64,000 nt of DNA from Roseisolibacter agri (GTDB taxonomy: Bacteria; Gemmatimonadota; Gemmatimonadetes; Gemmatimonadales; Gemmatimonadaceae): contig NZ_BRXS01000005.1 in the NCBI RefSeq assembly GCF_030159095.1, positions 310,001 to 374,000 on the forward strand. The letters are read 5' to 3'. This document shows positions 61,139 to 64,000 of this stretch, piece by piece. Positions within the stretch are counted from its first letter, which is position 1; every line of letters begins with the position of its first letter. The translations under genes and the position numbers were made by a program. The notes under the pieces were generated by a model. That model made no database searches and was not told the DNA's origin. It saw nothing but the letters and a program-made list of their open reading frames with translations.

Positions 61139-62971
61139 GTGGGCCGCGTGCGCGCGGCGCGTGCGTCGGCGGTGACGCTCGCCATCGTCCCGGCCGTCGA
61201 GGCGACGTGCGACGACGCGCTCGACTTCCTGAGCGGCGGCGGCGCGATGGGCGCGTGCGTGCGCGCGCACGACTGGGCGGCGACGTCGCTGGGCAGTCCC
61301 GAGCGGTGGCCGCAGCCGCTGCGGCAGGCCGTCCGCTCCCTGTTCGCCGCGCTGCAGCCGGCGGCGCTCGCGTGGGGCACGGAGCCGCTGCACCTCTGCA
61401 ACGACGCGTTCGCGCGGCTGCTGGCCGTGGACGGGCGCGCGGACCTGATCGGCGCGTCCAGCCGCGAGAAGTGGCCGCTCCTCCACGACCCCGCGCTGGG
61501 CCCGCGCCTCGCGGCCGTGCGGCAGGACGGGCAGCCCACGGTCGTGGAGGACCACCTGAGCTGCGTCGCCCGCAACGGGCGCGTGGAGGAGGCGTACGTC
61601 AGCTGCCGGCTGGAGCCGGTCGCGGACGGCGCCGGCGGCGTGGGCGGCGTGCTGCTCGTGCTCACCGAGACGACGGACCGCGTGCTGAGCGCGCGGCGCA
61701 CCGAGGTGCTGCGCGCGCTCGCGGCCGAGGCGGCACGCGTGCGGTCGGTGGAGGACGCGCACGCGCGCAGCATGGCCGAGCTGGCGCGGCATCCCGCGGA
61801 CGTGCCGTTCGCGCTGCTCTACGCGCCCGACGCGGCCGGCGGCGAGGCACACCTCGTGGGCGCGGCCGGACTCGCCGCGGGCGGGCCGGCGAGCCCCGAG
61901 CGCGTCGCGCTCACGCTGACCGCCCCGGCGCCCGGCTGGCCGATCGCGGCGGCGCTCGCCCGCGACGAGACGCTCACGGTGGACGACGTCGCGACGCGCT
62001 TCGGAGCGCTGCCCGGGGGCGACTGGCCGTTCGCGCCGCGCGTGGCGCTCGCCATCCCGCTCGCGCCGCCGGGGTGCGAGCGGCCGGAGGCGGTGCTCGT
62101 GGTCGGGGTGAGCGCGCGGCGCGCGCTGGACCCGGGGTACCGCAGCTTCCTGGAGCTGGTGGCGGGACAGGTCGCGGCCGCGATCGCGGCGGGGCGCGCG
62201 TACGAGGAGCGGCGCCGCCGCGCCGACGCCGCCGCGGCGGCGGGCAAGCGCGCCCGTGCCCGGCAGCGCGCCCGCGCGCGCGCGATGGAGGCGCGCTTCG
62301 CCGGCGTGCTGGAGGAGCGCACCCGCATGGCGCGCGAGATCCACGACACGCTGCTGCAGGGCGTGACGGGAATCGCGTTGCAGCTGCGCGCCACGCTGCC
62401 GCACGTGCGCCGCTCGCCCGAGGGCGCGGCGGAGGTGCTGGAGCGGATGATGGCGCTGGCCGAGGCGACGAGCCGGGACGCGCGCCGGGCCGTGTGGGAC
62501 CTGCGCGGGCCGGTGGCGGGCGAGGGCGGGCTGCCGCGCGCGCTGCTCGACATGGCGCGGCGCGCGGCAGGCGGGGCGGGGCCAGCCGTGGAGTCGGCGG
62601 TGCAGGGCACGCCGCGCGCGCTGCCGCGGCTCGTCCACGACGCGATCTATCACGTGGCGCAGGAGGCGGTCGCCAACGCGGTGCGGCACGCCGCGGCGCG
62701 CCGCATCGAGCTGCGACTGCGCTACGCGCGCGGGGCCGTGCACCTGACGGTCGCCGACGATGGGCAGGGCTTCGAGTTCGACGCGGGCTTCCGCAGCTAC
62801 GCCGGCCACTGGGGCCTGATCGGCATGCGCGAGCGTGCCGACCGCATCGGCGCCACGCTCACCGTGGCCAGCGCGCGGGGCGAGGGGACGACGATCGCGC
62901 TGCGCGTGCCGTGCGCGGGGCGGCGCGTCGCGAGCGAGCCGGGAGACGCGCTCAGTCGTCGAGGTGGATGA
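61139..62971 (+). CDS. NarL-type (HisKA_3) sensor kinase with PAS and GAF
   Basis: 610 residues from a GTG at 61139; other in-frame GTGs lie downstream, so the start is uncertain. It begins with a PAS segment of the WAATSLGSPERW type, like the kinase at 16986. A GAF domain (~200-365), a coiled coil, HisKA_3 with H402 in REIHDTLLQGVTGIALQL and a HATPase_c domain ending GLIGMRERADRIG follow. It is soluble, NarX/LiaS-like. The convergent LuxR-type regulator overlaps it by 20 bases at the 3' ends and is the likely partner. Confidence 0.88.
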   Translation: MGRVRAARASAVTLAIVPAVEATCDDALDFLSGGGAMGACVRAHDWAATSLGSPERWPQPLRQAVRSLFAALQPAALAWGTEPLHLCNDAFARLLAVDGRADLIGASSREKWPLLHDPALGPRLAAVRQDGQPTVVEDHLSCVARNGRVEEAYVSCRLEPVADGAGGVGGVLLVLTETTDRVLSARRTEVLRALAAEAARVRSVEDAHARSMAELARHPADVPFALLYAPDAAGGEAHLVGAAGLAAGGPASPERVALTLTAPAPGWPIAAALARDETLTVDDVATRFGALPGGDWPFAPRVALAIPLAPPGCERPEAVLVVGVSARRALDPGYRSFLELVAGQVAAAIAAGRAYEERRRRADAAAAAGKRARARQRARARAMEARFAGVLEERTRMAREIHDTLLQGVTGIALQLRATLPHVRRSPEGAAEVLERMMALAEATSRDARRAVWDLRGPVAGEGGLPRALLDMARRAAGGAGPAVESAVQGTPRALPRLVHDAIYHVAQEAVANAVRHAAARRIELRLRYARGAVHLTVADDGQGFEFDAGFRSYAGHWGLIGMRERADRIGATLTVASARGEGTTIALRVPCAGRRVASEPGDALSRRGG

Positions 62972-63575
62972 CGCCGCGCTGCAGCGCGATCATCACGGCC
63001 TCGGTGCGATCGTCGACGCCGAGCTTCGCCATCACGTTGCGCAGGTGCACCTTCACGGTCGCCTCGGTGCGGCCGATGCGCTGCGCGATGGCGCGGTTGC
63101 GCAGCCCCTTGGCGGCGAGGCGCAGCACCTCGATCTCGCGCGCCGTCAGGTCGACCCGCGGCACGAACTCGGCCAGCCGGTTGGCGACCTCGGTGGGGAT
63201 CACGCGCTTGCCGGTGGCGGCGCTGCGCACGGCCCCGACGACCTCCGTGCCCAGCATGTCCTTGATCAGGTAGCCGCAGGCGCCGGCGTCGAGGGCGCGA
63301 TAGATGTCCGCGTCGCCGTCGTAGCTGGTGAGCGCGACGATGCGCGCGGCCGGGTGGGCGGCGACGATCGCGCGCGTGGCGCCGACGCCGTCGAGGCGCG
63401 GGAGCCGGAGGTCCATGAGCACGACGTCGGGCCGGTGCGCCTCGAAGAGCGCGACGGCCTCCGCCCCGTCGCCGCCCTCCGCGACCACGGTCATGTCGGC
63501 CTCGTTCTCGATCAGCGCGCGGATGCCCGCCCGCACGATGGGGTGGTCGTCGACCGTCATTACGCGAATCGTCAC
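62952..63575 (-). CDS. NarL/LuxR-type response regulator
   Basis: 207 residues from a GTG at 63575, chosen because VTIRVMTVDDHPIVRAGI is the normal N terminus of the family; a longer frame has no conserved residues. The receiver has D55 in VLMDLRLPRLDG and the switch Lys in YLIKDM. The helix-turn-helix is LTAREIEVLRLAAKGLRNRAIAQRIGRTEATVKVH. It converges on the HisKA_3 kinase with a 20-base overlap. Two 7-2-7 inverted sites lie just upstream of its start. Confidence 0.92.
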   Translation of the reverse strand: MTIRVMTVDDHPIVRAGIRALIENEADMTVVAEGGDGAEAVALFEAHRPDVVLMDLRLPRLDGVGATRAIVAAHPAARIVALTSYDGDADIYRALDAGACGYLIKDMLGTEVVGAVRSAATGKRVIPTEVANRLAEFVPRVDLTAREIEVLRLAAKGLRNRAIAQRIGRTEATVKVHLRNVMAKLGVDDRTEAVMIALQRGVIHLDD

Positions 63576-63610
63576 GATCGTACGAAGCGCCGCGGCCACG
63601 GACGCCGCAA

Positions 63611-63668
63611 TACCACTTTGGTGGTAGACCGGTGGTGCGCTCGCGCGGCGCCTACCACCATCGGGGTA
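63611..63668. promoter_or_regulatory. two NarL-style 7-2-7 inverted sites
   Basis: TACCACT-TT-GGTGGTA at 63611-63626 and TACCACC-AT-CGGGGTA at 63653-63668 share the heptamer TACCAC/CC and the 7-2-7 layout of NarL-family sites. Their centres are 42 bases apart, four helical turns. They lie between the response-regulator start and the next, rightward gene. Confidence 0.65.
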
Positions 63669-63771
63669 GCGCAAGACTGTGCGTTCGTGCGACGCGCCGG
63701 CCGCGCGGGGCGTCTAGGCTTCCCGTGCCGGTGCACGAGCGGTCGCGGTGGCCGACGGATGGCGCGGCGGG

Positions 63772-64000
63772 ATGGCCGAGGGCGATGTCAGAGCAGGCGG
63801 AGGAGCAGTGTTCCGGGAGCGCGTGGAGCGGCGTCGGGTGACGAATCGCCGTCCGGCCGGCGACGACGGCGCGCCGGCGAACGTGCACGGCGACGAGGAC
63901 CGGCGCCTCGCGCTGCTCGTCGAGCATGCGTTCGATCTGGTGGCGATCGTCGACGCCTCCCAGCGCCTCGTCTACGCGAGCCCCGCACACGCGCGGGTCC
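63772..64000 (+). CDS. PAS-domain protein, 3' truncated by window
   Basis: The frame is open to the end of the window. Possible starts are ATG 63772, GTG 63808 (GGAGGAG two bases before it) and GTG 63838 (GGAG nine bases before it); the last two have the better ribosome site or spacing. From about residue 40 the sequence LLVEHAFDLVAIVDASQRLVYASP is the start of a PAS domain, so this is probably another sensor kinase or diguanylate cyclase. The two 7-2-7 sites lie about 100-225 bases upstream of it. Confidence 0.7.
   Translation, partial: MAEGDVRAGGGAVFRERVERRRVTNRRPAGDDGAPANVHGDEDRRLALLVEHAFDLVAIVDASQRLVYASPAHARV

Noticed and set aside
2200-62000. Recurrent CTACC or CTACGG hexamers 20-150 bases before several genes (for example 22785, 41172, 49661, 60746)
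   Set aside because: Looked like a possible genome-specific -10 element, but spacing to starts varies and no -35 partner is consistent. Not supported without transcript data.
1-64000. tRNA, rRNA, riboswitch or CRISPR array
   Set aside because: No T-loop GGTTCRA with matching acceptor stem, no rRNA signature, and no regularly spaced direct repeats outside the YDG gene were found by reading.

Overview
The window is very GC-rich chromosomal DNA with short intergenic gaps. It carries many PAS-type sensor kinases, a Hanks-type Ser/Thr kinase, secreted carboxypeptidase-regulatory/plug proteins and fused ABC-2/M1 peptidase genes. This mix suggests a soil-type Gemmatimonadota bacterium of the Gemmatirosa kind. 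That assignment is inferred from gene content and composition; no rRNA or other marker lies in the window. I saw no tRNA, rRNA, CRISPR array, insertion sequence with a transposase, or replication origin.

Region 1 (1-8046) is a near-complete operon for reductive pyrimidine catabolism. In order it holds an acylating (methyl)malonate-semialdehyde dehydrogenase (5' end cut by the window), a PreA-type dihydropyrimidine dehydrogenase subunit, a class III omega-aminotransferase, dihydropyrimidinase, an NCS1 nucleobase permease and a beta-ureidopropionase-like amidohydrolase. Together these would take up uracil or thymine and convert them, via dihydropyrimidine, carbamoyl-beta-amino acid and semialdehyde, to acetyl-CoA or propionyl-CoA. 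PreA lacks the usual C-terminal Fe-S domain, and no PreT partner is visible.

Region 2 (8047-22736) holds a lipoprotein, a CPA1 Na+/H+ antiporter, an inward-rectifier (Kir) channel with an altered filter, two related PAS histidine kinases, a YceI lipoprotein, an L,D-transpeptidase-like protein, secreted proteins and a MATE exporter. Regions 1 and 2 are punctuated by six long intergenic palindromes. Most share an outer terminal motif, and one lies inside a duplicated block (kinase 3' end, palindrome, yceI 3' end).

Region 3 (22952-29305) is an envelope cassette: a 1104-residue repeat protein with five YDG repeats, a Big2-type lipoprotein and a beta-barrel-like protein, all overlapping by 4 bases, then an orphan plug/carboxypeptidase-regulatory protein.

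Region 4 (29327-43321) is mixed metabolism: YceH, aldo/keto reductase, GluQRS, two methyltransferase or VOC-type genes, an ABC-2/M1 aminopeptidase fusion, amidase, a membrane-anchored MDR oxidoreductase and an OafA-like acyltransferase.

Region 5 (43352-51412) groups redox and stress genes with unusually readable regulation: DoxX behind a consensus promoter with palindromic operators; LysR plus flavoprotein divergent from a YeiH exporter; a di-haem peroxidase with DUF4142 divergent from an Fe-S-type helix-turn-helix regulator; and WrbA.

Region 6 (51568-64000) is a signalling cluster: a hybrid PAS kinase, a LysM/DUF5715 protein, an HELAH metalloprotease-like protein, a Hanks kinase, a FixL/FixJ-like pair, a single-domain receiver, a NarL-type kinase and regulator with two NarL-style 7-2-7 sites upstream, and the start of one more PAS protein.
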